A stretch of DNA of 64,000 nt from Takifugu bimaculatus. Lineage: Eukaryota; Chordata; Actinopteri; Tetraodontiformes; Tetraodontidae. The translations under genes and the position numbers were made by a program. The notes under the pieces were generated by a model. It searched no databases and was not told the DNA's origin. It was given only the letters and a program-made list of their open reading frames with translations. Location: contig CP034976.1 in the NCBI GenBank assembly GCA_004026145.2, positions 2,109,296-2,173,295 of the forward strand, written 5' to 3'. Shown here piece by piece: positions 24,944 through 37,300 of the stretch (its first letter is position 1; each line of letters begins with the position of its first letter).

Positions 24944-24956
24944 AGGTCAAAGGTCA
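24944..24956 (+). promoter_or_regulatory. Perfect DR1 element 8 kb upstream of vegfa
   Basis: AGGTCA-A-AGGTCA, the ideal PPAR/RXR or HNF4 site. Target gene unknown; vegfa is the nearest gene found. Confidence 0.35.
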
Positions 24957-25559
24957 CGGTAGGTTTCAGCATCCCTGTGTTGTCGCCACAGTGACGTGAT
25001 GCAAACTCTGCCTGATAAGAGATGAGTGGATGCACCTCTGATCATCATCTGACCATCAAAAGACCTAAACACTGGTTGGATGGACACAATGATCCATCTG
25101 GACTGCAGTAACTGTAAATCAATCTGGGAGAGTTTGGATTAAATGTCATAAATTCCTCCTTATTTGTTTTCCCAGGCTGCAGTCAGGATGCCGCCCAGTA
25201 AGAACGCTATGCCAGTTAGCCTGAGGGACCCAGCACGGTGGTCCGTGCTCCCACCAAGCATCAGACAAGCTGGGATGTTAGCTTACTGCTGTCTGGCTCC
25301 ATAGAACGGCCCCCGTAGAACCCCCCCCCCCATTCCCCCATCACAATGTCAGTAGAGTTTAAAGTGTTAATACGATGGTTAAAAACACAGAATTCTGCTG
25401 CTGTTTGAGCTGAGATCTGCGAGCTGTAGGAGTCCGACGTGCACAGACGTGAGAGAGGTGAAAGATGCAGGTGACAGTCCAGTCAGTGAGAGCAGCCGGA
25501 CAACCTGCAGATGATGCTCAACACAGGAAGTCCAAGGAGCATGTTGGAGAGCAGAGTAA

Positions 25560-25600
25560 CCCCCCCCCCCCCCCACACACACACACACACACACACACAC
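25560..25600. repeat. C run followed by CA microsatellite
   Basis: About 14 C then about 13 CA units. Confidence 0.9.
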
Positions 25601-26977
25601 GAACCTTTGTGAAGTGGTTTCAGTTCCCTGCATCCTGCCTGTTTGTGCAGCTGGCAACTTACTGGAGCAATTGGACTAAATGACTCAGCATGAGGGGCTG
25701 GACGGCTTCACAGATCCGCAGGTCCCCATCAGGCTTCAGGGCCCACAGAAAGTGTTGAGGAGATCAGGTAACATCCTGCTAAAGATGTTTTCATCTAAAG
25801 TGTTTCCAGAGAAGCACAGAGGCAGCATCCTTGGTATCACTTTACAGTCACAACACTGGAGAATAAACCTCCTGCTGACCTCATGTTGTCCTGCTCCTTC
25901 TTCTCAAGAGAAATGACGGAAATGTATTTAAATATATATCCAATAATAAAGTTGCACATAAACAAGGACGTGAACAACAACATCCTCTCTGACATGCGGT
26001 GGCCTGTCTCCCAGCTGTCCATCTGAGCGACCCAGCGTGCTGCTGGAATCCTGCCTGAAGAGCAGCAGCAGCAGGTGGGAACTGCTCCCAAACGGGATGG
26101 ATCCATCTTCAGGAGGGGTTCTGATGTTTCCTACAGGATGTGTTCTGTTCTCTGTTTCGTTGGATGGTCAGAGGATGGAAAAGACAGCGTGGTGCTGCAG
26201 AGAGCTGGCAGCAACTTCTATAAATTGACTAGCAGTCAAACTGAACTCAGGATTCAGACCTTTGGCATCATCATGTAGCATTGGCACTGGGCATAACTGG
26301 GTTGGGTTCCATCACGTGCACCCACGCTACCTTCACCGGTTTGGTTTGGCATGTTTATGAGTCCAACAGGTTTCCCTCATGTGCAACGTTCATTTGACTT
26401 TGTCATCTGGGCTCAAGACAATGAGACACTCGTCTTCAAAGGTCTCTGCAGCAAGTAAAGCAGAGTGCAGCAGGAGCCGCCCACACACCTTCATCCATCA
26501 TCTGGAGGGCAACCAACCCCCAACAGGGTTGGACACCACCAACCAGGTCTCAGGACTTGACGTATTCACGGAGTAGGCAGGAGAAGATGGAAAACTCCAG
26601 CAACGGCCACCTGGATGATTGCCTGCTGAGTCATCTAAGTAATTATAGTTCCCACACCTTGGCTGTCAGAAGGGCTTTGGTTGTTTGTTTGTTTAGACTT
26701 CAGATCTGAAGAACCCTGCGGGGACAAGAAGCTTAACTAACAGAATTCCTGCTGCTGATATGTCAAAGTTACTATTCTGAGTCTTGCATCATGTAAATCC
26801 AGATGAAAGGTGTGGTGATGTCACCACTGTTGTGTATTTAGATTGGCTGCTGGGGCGTAAATACTCCCCAACCTCCAACAGGCGTGTTCATTCATAATCT
26901 GACACTCTGACACCAATATGGTTCACTGGGCATATCCTGGATCATGTAAGCCATCTCAGAGCAGCACCTGGGAGATT

Positions 26978-27003
26978 GGGGGGGGGGGGGGGGGGGGGGG
27001 GGG
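26978..27003. repeat. 26-base G run
   Basis: Uninterrupted guanines; G-quadruplex prone. Confidence 0.95.
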
Positions 27004-27201
27004 TAGCTTGATGATGAGTGTTGTGGTATCGGTGGTATCAGGGCATTATCGGGATATCCAGAACCAACAGAAACTTTCCATGTGATGAGAACATCAACGG
27101 CGTGTGGTGCTGAGCGTGTCCACACCTGTCCTATCAGTTACATATGAGCGGGGCTGATCCGGCGCAGTCTTCAAACATGTGCTATCAAGAGCTAGTTAAC
27201 G

Positions 27202-27238
27202 TGACCTCACAGTAAGGTCAAGGTCAACGTCAAGGTCA
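27202..27238. promoter_or_regulatory. Cluster of nuclear-receptor half-sites
   Basis: Within 37 bp: inverted TGACCT, then AAGGTCA, and two copies of TCAAGGTCA (27218-27226, 27230-27238), the extended monomer site of ERR and NR5A receptors. Confidence 0.35.
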
Positions 27239-27365
27239 GCTGTTGTCTCCCTGAGGGGCAGGATGTTGAGCAGCAGTGCTGGAATATAACAAATAACACT
27301 GATACCTGCAGGAGGGAGACAGGTCACATGACGCTGTTATGGCCTCCAGCAGTGATGGGGACAAA

Positions 27366-27450
27366 TGTCTGTCTGCCTGTCTGTCTGCCTGTCTGTCTGT
27401 CTGCCTGTCTGCCTGTCTGTCTGTCTGTCTGCCTGCCTGCCTGCCTGTCC
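27366..27450. repeat. CTGT/CTGC tetranucleotide repeat
   Basis: About 20 tandem CTGT and CTGC units. The flanking open frames are by-products. Confidence 0.9.
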
Positions 27451-30263
27451 GTCTCCCGGCAGCGTTGATCCGCCTGTACCGACTGGTGAAGCAACAGTGG
27501 TGTTTACAAGCAGTGAGGACGTGTCCTCATGTTTCTTTAAAAGTGGACCAAATGTTGGACATCTGTTACACATCAGCACAAAGAACCAGCAGAGGAGCTG
27601 CTCTCTCCAGGACAGTTTGTTGGTGAAAGCAGAGAGGAAATAAATCCAACAGCTGCCTGGAAGAGCTAGAAGCAGGCGGCTGCAGCCCCCCGGCAGCTCT
27701 ATATCACTCTTCCTCTCCTGGAGTCCCATCCCAGCATGTCTCCCAGGCCTTAGCGCAGGAGTAAGTAATAAAGCAGAACACGGTGGGGGGGTGAGACGAG
27801 TGGCAGCATCATAACAGAACATATCAGGTTACACAGCCTGAAATTAGCCCTAAGTGTTGACTTTTGTAACATGTTGAGAGCAATAACAACCTAGAAATAA
27901 TGATGATTTATGATGATATTGGCCTCAACAAACCTGTCTGAAGTCCCTGAGTCAGCTCCCTGAGAGGCCAGGGTTGGCAGCTGTGACAACATCTTGACAG
28001 TCACCGTGGATTCTGCTCCACCACGTTACTGAAGATCTGCTCATGGGAAGACTTTTACTGTGTTTCTAGACCAGAAAAGTTCCACTCTGAGCAAAGGGAA
28101 ATGGCAGAGCATTAGAAATAGATGTTTTTTGTTTTTCTTAAATGTTCAGGTTTACTTGTACATGTTTCCTTTTATCTGAGCTCTTCTCCTCCTCTGAGAG
28201 TGGGCAGACATTCTCCATGGCAGAGTCGTTGGGGGGGGAGGGTGACGTGCATGGTGGGGGCTCACGTACATTGTGGAGAAGGTGATTAGTTCCAGCTGCT
28301 TGGCAGATGAGTGTGTCGAGTGGAAATCTGGGGAAACCTGCAGAATGTGTGTGTGTGTGTGTTTGGAAGGCTCTTTGGAAGGGTGGAAGGTGACTTGTGT
28401 CATGTTTGTATGTCTACCAGCAAAAACTCTAAACTATAAGAGCAAACTAAGTCACATGACAGCCCAATTATCACTGCGAAAGAGGAAGAGCAGATGTTTG
28501 AAATGAGCTTCAGGTCAAACGTTTCAGCTCTGGTTTCCACCTGTGTCTCAGGGATGGATAACACAGAGGAGACACCAGAATCCTGTCCACGGTGTCTCCA
28601 TCAGCTGCACAACACATGATCCTGGCAGTCCTCCTGTCCTAAAGACACAACCTGGGGGACATGTCCCAGTGGTTCCTGGTGTGTGACAGGAGACACACCT
28701 GAACCTTCATGTCCAGAATGCTCCTACACTTGGCCAGAGTTGAGATTTAGTATAAAGGATAGGGTTAGTGGCTGCTGGGGTCAGCAGTGATGGAGCCGTT
28801 GTTGCCAGGCTGGAATCTGAGTAACTTTGGGGTTTTAATTTGAACAAGAACAAGTTTGGTTTGTCTTTGAGGACACTCTCTGCAGCATCAGCAGAGAGAG
28901 GACCTGCTGTTCTTTCATTAAGCCCCTCAGATGCAGCCTGCAGAGGTCCTCCTCACTCCCACCCTGCTGAAGTCACATCACACAGCGACTCCCTCAAGTC
29001 TTTGTCTCCACCCACTCACCTGATGTTCCTTCTCCGTCTGCTCTGACCTCCTTTATGGTGTGTTGACATTTTAAGTATCTGCTTGTGAATATCCTCACTT
29101 TGACTCCCCTGCAAGACTAAATATTTTAGTCAGAAACCAAGTCCAACAGGCATTGGCCTTCAGAGGTTCACACAAGGTAAATTAATGGCTGGGGCAAAGT
29201 TCTCTTGAACACAGTTCACCGCTCCAAATCCAACAGGCATGAAGGTCAAACCTGCACTATAAGGCAGCTAATCCAGACTCGTGGATCGGTGATACCACTC
29301 CGACACCTGTATACAGCGTATACGGCTGTATCACACGATACGGAATAGTTGGCACAGTATCACACACGGGAGAGACACAACAAAGTGAGGAGCAGATGGT
29401 GAGATAAAGATCCAGGAGCAGGTTCCTGATATAGACCCGAGGCCCTCTGAGGAATGTGCCCTTATTCAGAAGAAGGAGTGGCTGCCTGCTTCAAAATGCG
29501 TACATTAAACACAGCAGCCTTCACCTGACCCACTCGCTATGTTCATAACTCAGAGTGACTCTTCAGGCTGGTATGCTGTGAGTCACGCGATAGGAGTTTA
29601 TTAATCGTTGCTGCACGTGACATAACATCATCGGCGGTGCTGCAATGACCAGTGGAGTTTGCATCATGACATTGCCGTCAGTAACTGTAGGTAACTTTCC
29701 TTAAAAGTGCTGGAAACGGTAGTTGAGAGGGTTTTTCCGTCTGCTCTGATGATAAAGAAGTGGCTATGGGTGTAGAGATGGTGTAAGACCCGCTGCAGTT
29801 AAAGCGCAACTCTTCACAGATTCTGGGTCAGTTTCAGGAGGACCGGTGGATAGATGGGCATCCAAAGGAAACCTGTAATTAAAAAAATGGGACCTGAGAA
29901 GATGAGCAGAGACTGGTTGTCATGATTATGACAGTGAATTCATCAACTGTAGCGAAGCACTAGTGCTAATACTGCTAACAGCAGTGCTACCTCAATTTAT
30001 TGAAAATGTACACAGATTAGGTAGAAGATTGTAAGCTAAAACAAATCTAATGCTCTGTTGGTCCCATTGTGGCTGCTAAAAGAGCCCTGACTCTTCCAGT
30101 CAGGACCCCCGAAGGCCCCAGGAGGTGTGCTGTCTGACACCAAGATGTTCCAAGATGAGCTCCCAGCTGCCAGGAAGGAGTGATGGCTGACCTTCTCTCT
30201 CTCAGTCAGACTGATGACTGGGTCTTGGTCATGTCTCAAAGCTTTTTCTCCAGGTTGCTCAGT

Positions 30264-30479
30264 CTAGTGAGACAGTCTCCTCAGAGTCCTGGATGCTCCA
30301 ACCCTCCTCCAGCTCACAATGCTGGACGTCACAGAGCTCTTGGGCACCTTCAGAGCAGCACAAATATTTTTATAGTCTTCTCCAGGTCTGTGTGTCCATA
30401 AGAGGCTGTCTCTGAGCTCTGGACACGGTTCTTCAGGGTCAGGTTTGGCTGTGAGACCTTCTACAGACCAGCCTGTCAT
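30264..30479 (-). pseudogene. Decayed Tc1-like transposase N-terminus
   Basis: A 71-residue frame resembles the paired-like DNA-binding start of fish Tc1 transposases: CPELRDSLLWTHRPGEDYKN followed by ICAALKVPKSSVTSSIVSW. The characteristic pattern GEGYKxISAALKVPKxTV is recognisable. The frame ends soon after and the DDE catalytic part was not found, so this is a relic. Outer limits and inverted ends were not located. Confidence 0.6.
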
Positions 30480-30820
30480 TCTGGATCATGTTCCATTATT
30501 TTTTGTGGAAAGTAATGTTATTTTATGGCAGGGCTGCGACGTAAAATGTGAAAAACTAACAGAATTAGACTCACATCTGTACATTAGATTTGACACGCAA
30601 GTTTAAACTGTGTATACATGAATGAACAGTAAAAATCTTTGTTTCTTCAGGTCAGGCCTGTCAGAAGGCTGAATTACTGACATGAGACAGACGGACCATC
30701 AGTCATCTGCCTGATCGTCCTGTGAATCTCGTTTCATGCAAGGCGGAGTGGAGCGTGAGAGGCTCGATGAGGCAGGACGCATGACGCTCTGTGGGGAGGT
30801 GCTACTGGAGCAGGGAGACA

Positions 30821-31374
30821 CTGCTGGACGCTGCAGGATGCTGCTGGACGCTGCAGGACACTGCTGGACACTGTTGGATGCTGATGGACACTGCAGGACG
30901 CTGCTGGACGCTGCTGGACATTGCTGGACACTGCTGGACACTGCTGGATGCTGATGGACACTCCAGGATGCTGCTGGATGCTGTTGGACATTGCTGGACA
31001 CTGCAGGATGCTGATGGACACTCCAGGATGCTGCTGGATGCTGCTGGACATTGCTGGACACTCCAGGATGCTGCTGGATGCTGATGGACACTGCAGGATG
31101 CTGATGGACACTCCAGGATGCTGCTGGATGCTGCTGGACACTGCTGGACACTGCTGGATGCTGCTGAACATTGCTGGACACTGCTGGACACTGTTGGATG
31201 CTGATGGACACTGCAGGACGCTGCTGGATGCTGCTGAACATTGCTGGACACTGCAGGACACTGCAGGATGCTGATGGACACTGCAGGACGCTGCTGGATG
31301 CTGATGGACATTGCTGGACACTGCAGGACACTGCTGGACACTGTTGGATGCTGATGGACACTGCAGGACGCTGC
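30821..31374. repeat. 10-bp minisatellite, about 55 copies
   Basis: Unit CTGCTGGACA with variants CTGATGGACA, CTGCAGGATG and CTCCAGGATG, in near-perfect 10-bp register over 554 bp. It yields open frames on both strands by its composition only. Confidence 0.95.
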
Positions 31375-32301
31375 GTGTTCTCTCACATTAGAAGGTTAAT
31401 AGAGATCAATCGAGGGTGCACGCAGGTGTAAAGTGTGCATCCACCTATGGGCCTGTCTGAATCTGGAGTCTGAACACTAACATGAAGATTAACATGATTC
31501 AAATGGTACATGTGTGAGCTCTGGAGGACGTCAGACGGAACCAGGACCAGAAGAACCACATGACATCATCTCACACTGCTCTGCTCTAGGAGTCTGGCGT
31601 TGGTGGCCGCGCCCCACCACAACAGCCCTCTACACCGGCTCTTACGGTCAGCGTGTGACCTCCTGGCGCTGCCATCTGCTCCCCAAACAGCTGATGGTCG
31701 CCTGCATCACCAGCCTGGTCACTGGGAGGAACCAGGACTGACTGGCTCTGAAGCTGAATGTGCACTAAACCTGGATGTGCCCCGGCAGCAGGAAGTGCAC
31801 CGTGATTAATTTACGATGGAAATTTGCAGTGTGCTACAAAAACAAAACACAGGAGTTTCAGGAAAAGGCCCTTTTTAATGAAACAGTGGGTTGCTCAGAA
31901 AAGTGAGCAACATGTTTCCTTGTGACTTGTGTCACAGGGGTTACTATTATCAGCCAGTCTCATCGTTTCCTTTTCTCTTACAGGAAGTACCTGATGTAAA
32001 ACTCTGCCAGATGGTGATGTGGAATGAGTCCAACACCTGTCTGACCTCCAAATGTCTCGACTTAAATATTCAGTATGTGTGCTGGGGATTGTTGAGAGGT
32101 ACTAACGGACGCGTATCACCAGATCATGTCCCCTCATCATGACATGACATTCCAAACTTTAACCTGAAAGACTGAAAAAGAGTTCAGGACAGCGTGACAC
32201 ACGTCCACCTCAACCATGAGTAGATGTTATGTTTATAGATGCTATGTTTATTTATTGACTGTTAAAATAGAGGAGTGAAGCCCAGGTTAGCGTGTATGCG
32301 T
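31375..32301. other. Unique sequence upstream of vegfa
   Basis: No exon supported. Likely distal regulatory sequence for vegfa by position only. Confidence 0.4.
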
Positions 32302-32380
32302 TCACACACACACACACAGACACACACACACACACAGACATCACACACACAGAGACATCACACACACACACACACAGACA

Positions 32381-32411
<31 letters not shown>
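32302..32411. repeat. CA microsatellite directly upstream of vegfa promoter
   Basis: CA units with CAGACA and CATCACA interruptions, ending 15 bp before the inverted CCAAT box. Confidence 0.95.
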
Positions 32412-32413
<2 letters not shown>

Positions 32414-32425
32414 CCCTTGGTTGCC

Positions 32426-32945
32426 ATTGGTTCGTCCCACGTCTCAGCGGCCCCTCCTCCAGGGAGGGGAAGAGCGAGAAAGAGATGTGATGATATAAAG
32501 CAAGGGAGCCGACCACAGCACTTCATGGAAACACAAGGGGAGGTGTAGCGGAGAGAGGAAATTTCTACGGCACATGTTCGCTTACGCACGCACGCACGCA
32601 CGCACCCTCTGATGTGTGCGATGAATGAGCGTGACGACGCCGGTGCGTAAAGTTGGTGACTGCTGTGCTTCTCGGGAGTGCTGCGTTTATTCCGTCCCGG
32701 CTCCAGCTCAGAGGCTTTCGGAACTCCACACGCGTCTTTGTCTGTGGATGAGCCCGTCGGACCGTCTGGATCCCAGCGCCTGAGACTCTCTGGAAACGAG
32801 CGCGCCACATGCGTGCGGAAGGCATGGAGTTGGCACTGCTATAGCGAACCATTCGGCACGCTTTCTTTTCCTCCTCACCTTCTGTTTTGGCCTTAGTTGT
32901 TCGGTTTTCGTTTCGAGGGCTGTGCTTTGTTGAGGGATTACAACC
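32426..32945 (+). promoter_or_regulatory. vegfa: vegfa core promoter and 5' UTR
   Basis: Reading toward the gene: an inverted CCAAT box (ATTGG, 32426-32430), a hypoxia-response core on the minus strand (GACGTGGG, 32443-32436, matching RCGTG), a GC/CA-rich block (32448-32470) and a TATA-like TATAAAG (32494-32500). Transcription would start near 32525, giving a 5' UTR of about 420 nt. The motifs are seen; their use is inferred from their order and from the known HIF control of VEGFA. Confidence 0.6.
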
Positions 32946-33011
32946 ATGAACTTTGTTGTCAGTCTCGTCCACATCCTTCTGGTCGCGGTTCTTCGCCTCC
33001 CCTCTGGAAAG
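32946..33011 (+). CDS. vegfa: vegfa coding exon 1 (signal peptide)
   Basis: Encodes 22 residues from the start ATG to LPSGK and ends in phase 0 at an AAG|GTGAGT donor. The residues form a hydrophobic secretion signal. An in-frame TGA at 32931-32933 lies five codons upstream, which fixes this ATG as the first possible start in frame. The following intron is 1,434 bp. Confidence 0.93.
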
Positions 33012-36000
33012 GTGAGTCTTCTGGCCAAACACTCGGGCTATTATTGTGGCTATTGACAAATTAGGCGGAGTACACGTGTCTCTGAAGCTGCGTCCTCATG
33101 TCAACGTATATTTCCATGACGGCTCGGGCACACCAAACATTGCGCCCATCCTCAGTCAACACATATTCAGGGTGTCGCATTTGTCCTTGAGGATTTGCCG
33201 TTTTCTTTTTCTTTATCCAAAGGCTTTGTCACACACTGTGGGGGCAGATTCCCTTTAGAATTGTGCTGATGATGAAATAATCACATCTGCAGAATTTCTA
33301 CAGAGGAAAGGGGAGAACAAATCAGTTTTGATTAAATACATGTTGCGTGTGGGATTACGCGTGTGCCGATCCGCTAAGCTTCCCAAATCCACGGAGCTCA
33401 TTATAAAAGCGCCACTCCGGCAACATTTGGTGAGGGTGTGAGAATTGTGAATGGAGTTTGTCCGGGCCCGCCTTTTAAGCGCGCACTGTGTGGTGTTCCC
33501 ACGATGATCCGCGCTGCGTGGAGGCTCAGACCCGGTTCCTCCTGTCCTGCCGCCCTGCAGTCTGTCTGCACAGGCCGACCCGCTTTCTCACGCAATACCT
33601 CAGCCGGTTACAGCAGACAGCAGAGCAGCACGGAGAACCGCCAGGCGGCTCGTCACCTCGGGATTTTATGGCAAAACAAAGAGGATTGGTCCGTGCCACG
33701 ATGAAACATACTCATATATGGGAAGGCTTCCCCCCCCGGGACAGGAGGGACGTTTAATTGCTTGGCCCTTCAGCTTCAGGGGACCTTTACAGCTCTTTGT
33801 TTTCACTTTAGGGCGATGACATAATTGAGGCAGTTTTGGAAGAGCAGGATGTCCATTAGCTGCTCATTAAAGTGTCTTTTATGAACACCAAACTGTTTAA
33901 TCAACACTCTGGTGCTGTTTGAAGTTCAGCTCTCAGCTGTGGGTGTCCAGTTTTACAGGAGATGAGGAACAGTTCAGACATGGACCAAGCTGGGTTTTAT
34001 TAATGGCTAACCCAACTCTGGGAAGGACAGACCCACACTGGCCTGCTCACGCAAATGTGAGGGCCCGCAAGGGTCTAACGAGCCCCCCTCCCTCATAAAT
34101 ATGCATGTGCTCGTTACTTTACTAATCCTCCAACAGTCTCCTTTAACAGCAATGTTTAGTTTTAGGTTAAAAAGTCTCAAAGGTAAAGCGGAGCATGCAG
34201 AAAACATCCAGAAGCCCAAACTGAAGGGCCACATGTAATGATTCACTTCAGGTCTGATTACTGACAGAACTCTGGGAATTATCAGCTTTTCTGTATCAAT
34301 CTTAGATTTGGTATAAGTTTGAATCTAAGACTAGCAGAACACGGAGGCCAAACATGGTTGAGGACAGTTCATTTATTGATGGGGGGAGTGTCTCTTTGTT
34401 TGGAAGCAGGTGACCATATTTACCTTCTGCTCTGGTCTCTTGCAGACTGCTAGCATCAACAAGGGCGCGGAGAACAGTAAAAATGATGGTAAGTTCTTTT
34501 CTCGACTGACAAGAATTCTTTTCTTCTGTGTTCAAATCAGATGACAACAGGGCCACCTAGCGGCCGCGCAGGGGACACGGCTTTCTTCCCTCCCCATCAC
34601 GATTCCTTTAAAACCGTGAAGCTTGAAAAATGTGCAGCACAGTTCTGTTCCTCAGAAATGATTGTTTGTCTGCGCGTAGCAGACAGGAATCAAAGTTCCC
34701 AGCAGAGGAGGGGCTCACTTTGGACTTTGTAGCCCCATAAAATAGTTGGAGATATCAAAGACAGAGAGAGCGAAAAGCTGCATTCAAGGTCTCAGTTATT
34801 CCCACAGCCAATACATATGAGCCCTGGCAGAGAGAGTGTGTGTGTGTGCGTGTTTGTGCTGTGTTTTTCGCTAGCAAAATGCGAACATCTTGGTTGGTCC
34901 TCACCACTTCAAAGGACTGTTTGAGGGTCTGGACCTGGTTTTCAGGTTGGAATTGGGTGTAGGTGAGGGTCAGGGTTAGTTGGTTAGGGTCAGGGTAAGC
35001 AGCTGGGTAATGCATCATGCTTATGAAAGTCCTCACAAAGATAGAAGTACAAGGATACGTGTGTGTGTGTTGAGTGTGCTGCTCGATGATGGATGGAGAC
35101 ACTAATTAGCCGTGACCAACAACAGTCAGTGGACCGGGGCGGCTGGAAGCTTGACCTTTCCTCAGCACGTTGTCCCTTGAAGGTGGACTCATTGGTCCCA
35201 ACCCGCAGGTGTCAGGTTCAGGCACTCGGCCCGGACAAGTCAACAGCAGCATTGTGAAAGTGATGTGCGAGGAAGCGTGGCTTTGTTTTCGCCGTGCTGA
35301 GGCGTGCAGACGTGCTGCTGTTGTCGTAGCGTCAAGCTGCAGGGAGACCACCTCCAGTGGGACCCACCTGAGGTCTGCAGACCCGAGGTTGAGCTGATGG
35401 CCTCTGCCGCGTGGCAGCACCGTCCTGCCGTCAAGTAAATGTTGCTGTTTACACACTGTCATAGAGGGACATCATGTGACCATCCCTCTCACCTCTGAAG
35501 GCTAACATGATTCCACGTTGCTCTTGATGTTGACGTGTCTCCTGTGATGTGGGAGCTCTCTACACACTGGTGACTCCACAGGCTGCACCAGGGTGGGCTG
35601 AGTGAGGTCACGGGTCAGAGGTCAACTCTGGCGCCACGGCGCCTGAGGCTACGAACCAGGGTTGCTGGGAACCTTGCTCCTGTAAACTGTGGAGCTGTTT
35701 ATTCTGGGATTTCTCAGGGAAAGAATCAAAAGAGCTATTCTGATGCTGTTTGGACAAAACTGTCTTGAATAGTTTCGATAATATTGAAAGTTCTTAAAGC
35801 TCAGTTTATTTCTTTGTGCTTAACTGAGGATTTGTACTCTTATTCTTCTACTCCAGCCGACTTTGTTATTATATTTCCCCCCTTTTCACATGTTTTGCAT
35901 TTTCCCTGTCAAAGATGCTGCAGACGTCCCGGTCCAGTATGAGACCGGGCTGAGCTTTAACTGGAATATTGAAGACCACCATTGCTTCTCTTGTTTTTGT

Positions 36001-37265
36001 AGTTTTCTCCTTCAATGAAGTTTACATGAAGAGCATGTGCCAGCCCAGGGAGACCCTGGTGGACATTTTCCAGGAGTACCCAGACAACACGCAACACATA
36101 TACATCCCCTCCTGTGTGGTGATCAAACGCTGCGGAGGCTGTTGCAACGACGAGGCCTTGGAGTGTGTAGCCACCGAGAGCCGGAACGTGACGCTGCAGG
36201 TGAGTGCAGGATCTCAAACACATTTGTGTCTTTTTGATGGTGTTTGTTCCCCAACATGGCTCAGCGTGATGTCCTCATGAGACCTCATGGGTAATCCAGC
36301 TTCTCTAACAGCAGACCCCCCCCCCCTCCCCCTCCCAGGGTGGTCGGGAAGGTGCTGCAGCAGATGGAAGCTGATAAATATAATGCAGTTTTCAAATTCA
36401 TGAGATGAAAGCATGAAGGGACTGAAGCCCCGTCGGTCACTGATCCCGCCTCTCTGAATGACGCTGTGTCACACTGTGGATTCCATACGGAGATGTTGTT
36501 CCGTCCCTTTGAAAGGCTTCTGTGTCTGCTTGTCTTCAAGGTAAAGAGGGTGCAACTGAGGGTCTTACAGAATAACGTTGACCTGAGCTTCACAGAGCAT
36601 CTCAAGTGTGAATGCAGGTAAGAGGAGCTTCTGTTGGGAGCAGTGGGACAGTGACGACACCTGGATCATCTAACCTGCTGCTGCTTCCTTCTTTATTTCA
36701 GACCAAAGCAGGATGTGCAGATAACAGCAAAGAAAGAATAGTAAGTTTTTCTCTTCTACTCTCTGCACTGATGGACATCAAGAGATGTCCTGTGTGTCCT
36801 GCTTTGTCCTCTTGTGTCGGTGGACCCTATCAATCACTCCTGACACAGTTCAGGAATCAAAAGTCCTTCGTTTGTTTGAAATGATCCACCCTTACATCTG
36901 GATCATTATTTTTAATAAGAAGAAACGTGCGTCAATGTCGATGATGTCGTATCGCCTCTATGCGATGCTATTATCAGATTCTTAGATCAACATTCACAGA
37001 ATGTAACAAGCAGAGATGAGCAGCTGTCGCTGGAGAGGAGGGTCCTGAGACTGGCCCCCTCTCACCACACTGGCTTTATGTCTTCATGCTGTGGACATGG
37101 TGAGCAGTGGAGGCAGGGGACACCTGCTGCTGTCCACACAGGGACGTGCTGGCATCTCCCCACCAGCAGCCCCCCAGTCTAATCATAGCAGCAGGTGTCA
37201 TGCAGTTAACCCATTTTTATTTTTAGTGGTGTCAGGAGTAAGAGACAATTTGATGCATCATTGCT

Positions 37266-37300
<35 letters not shown>

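Larger units (their letters stand above)
23098..30263. other. No gene recognised
   Basis: Unique sequence with simple repeats, the 31-bp palindrome and candidate receptor sites listed separately. No frame showed a recognisable domain. Confidence 0.5.

Noticed and set aside
30036..30239. Extension of the Tc1 relic to the left
   Set aside because: The frame does not match later transposase blocks; kept out of the annotated fragment.
30699..31431. Repetitive open frames on both strands
   Set aside because: Explained by the 10-bp minisatellite.
34960..35000. Telomere-like GGTTAGGGTCAGGGTTAG sequence in vegfa intron 2
   Set aside because: Only a few degenerate units; too short to call an interstitial telomeric repeat.
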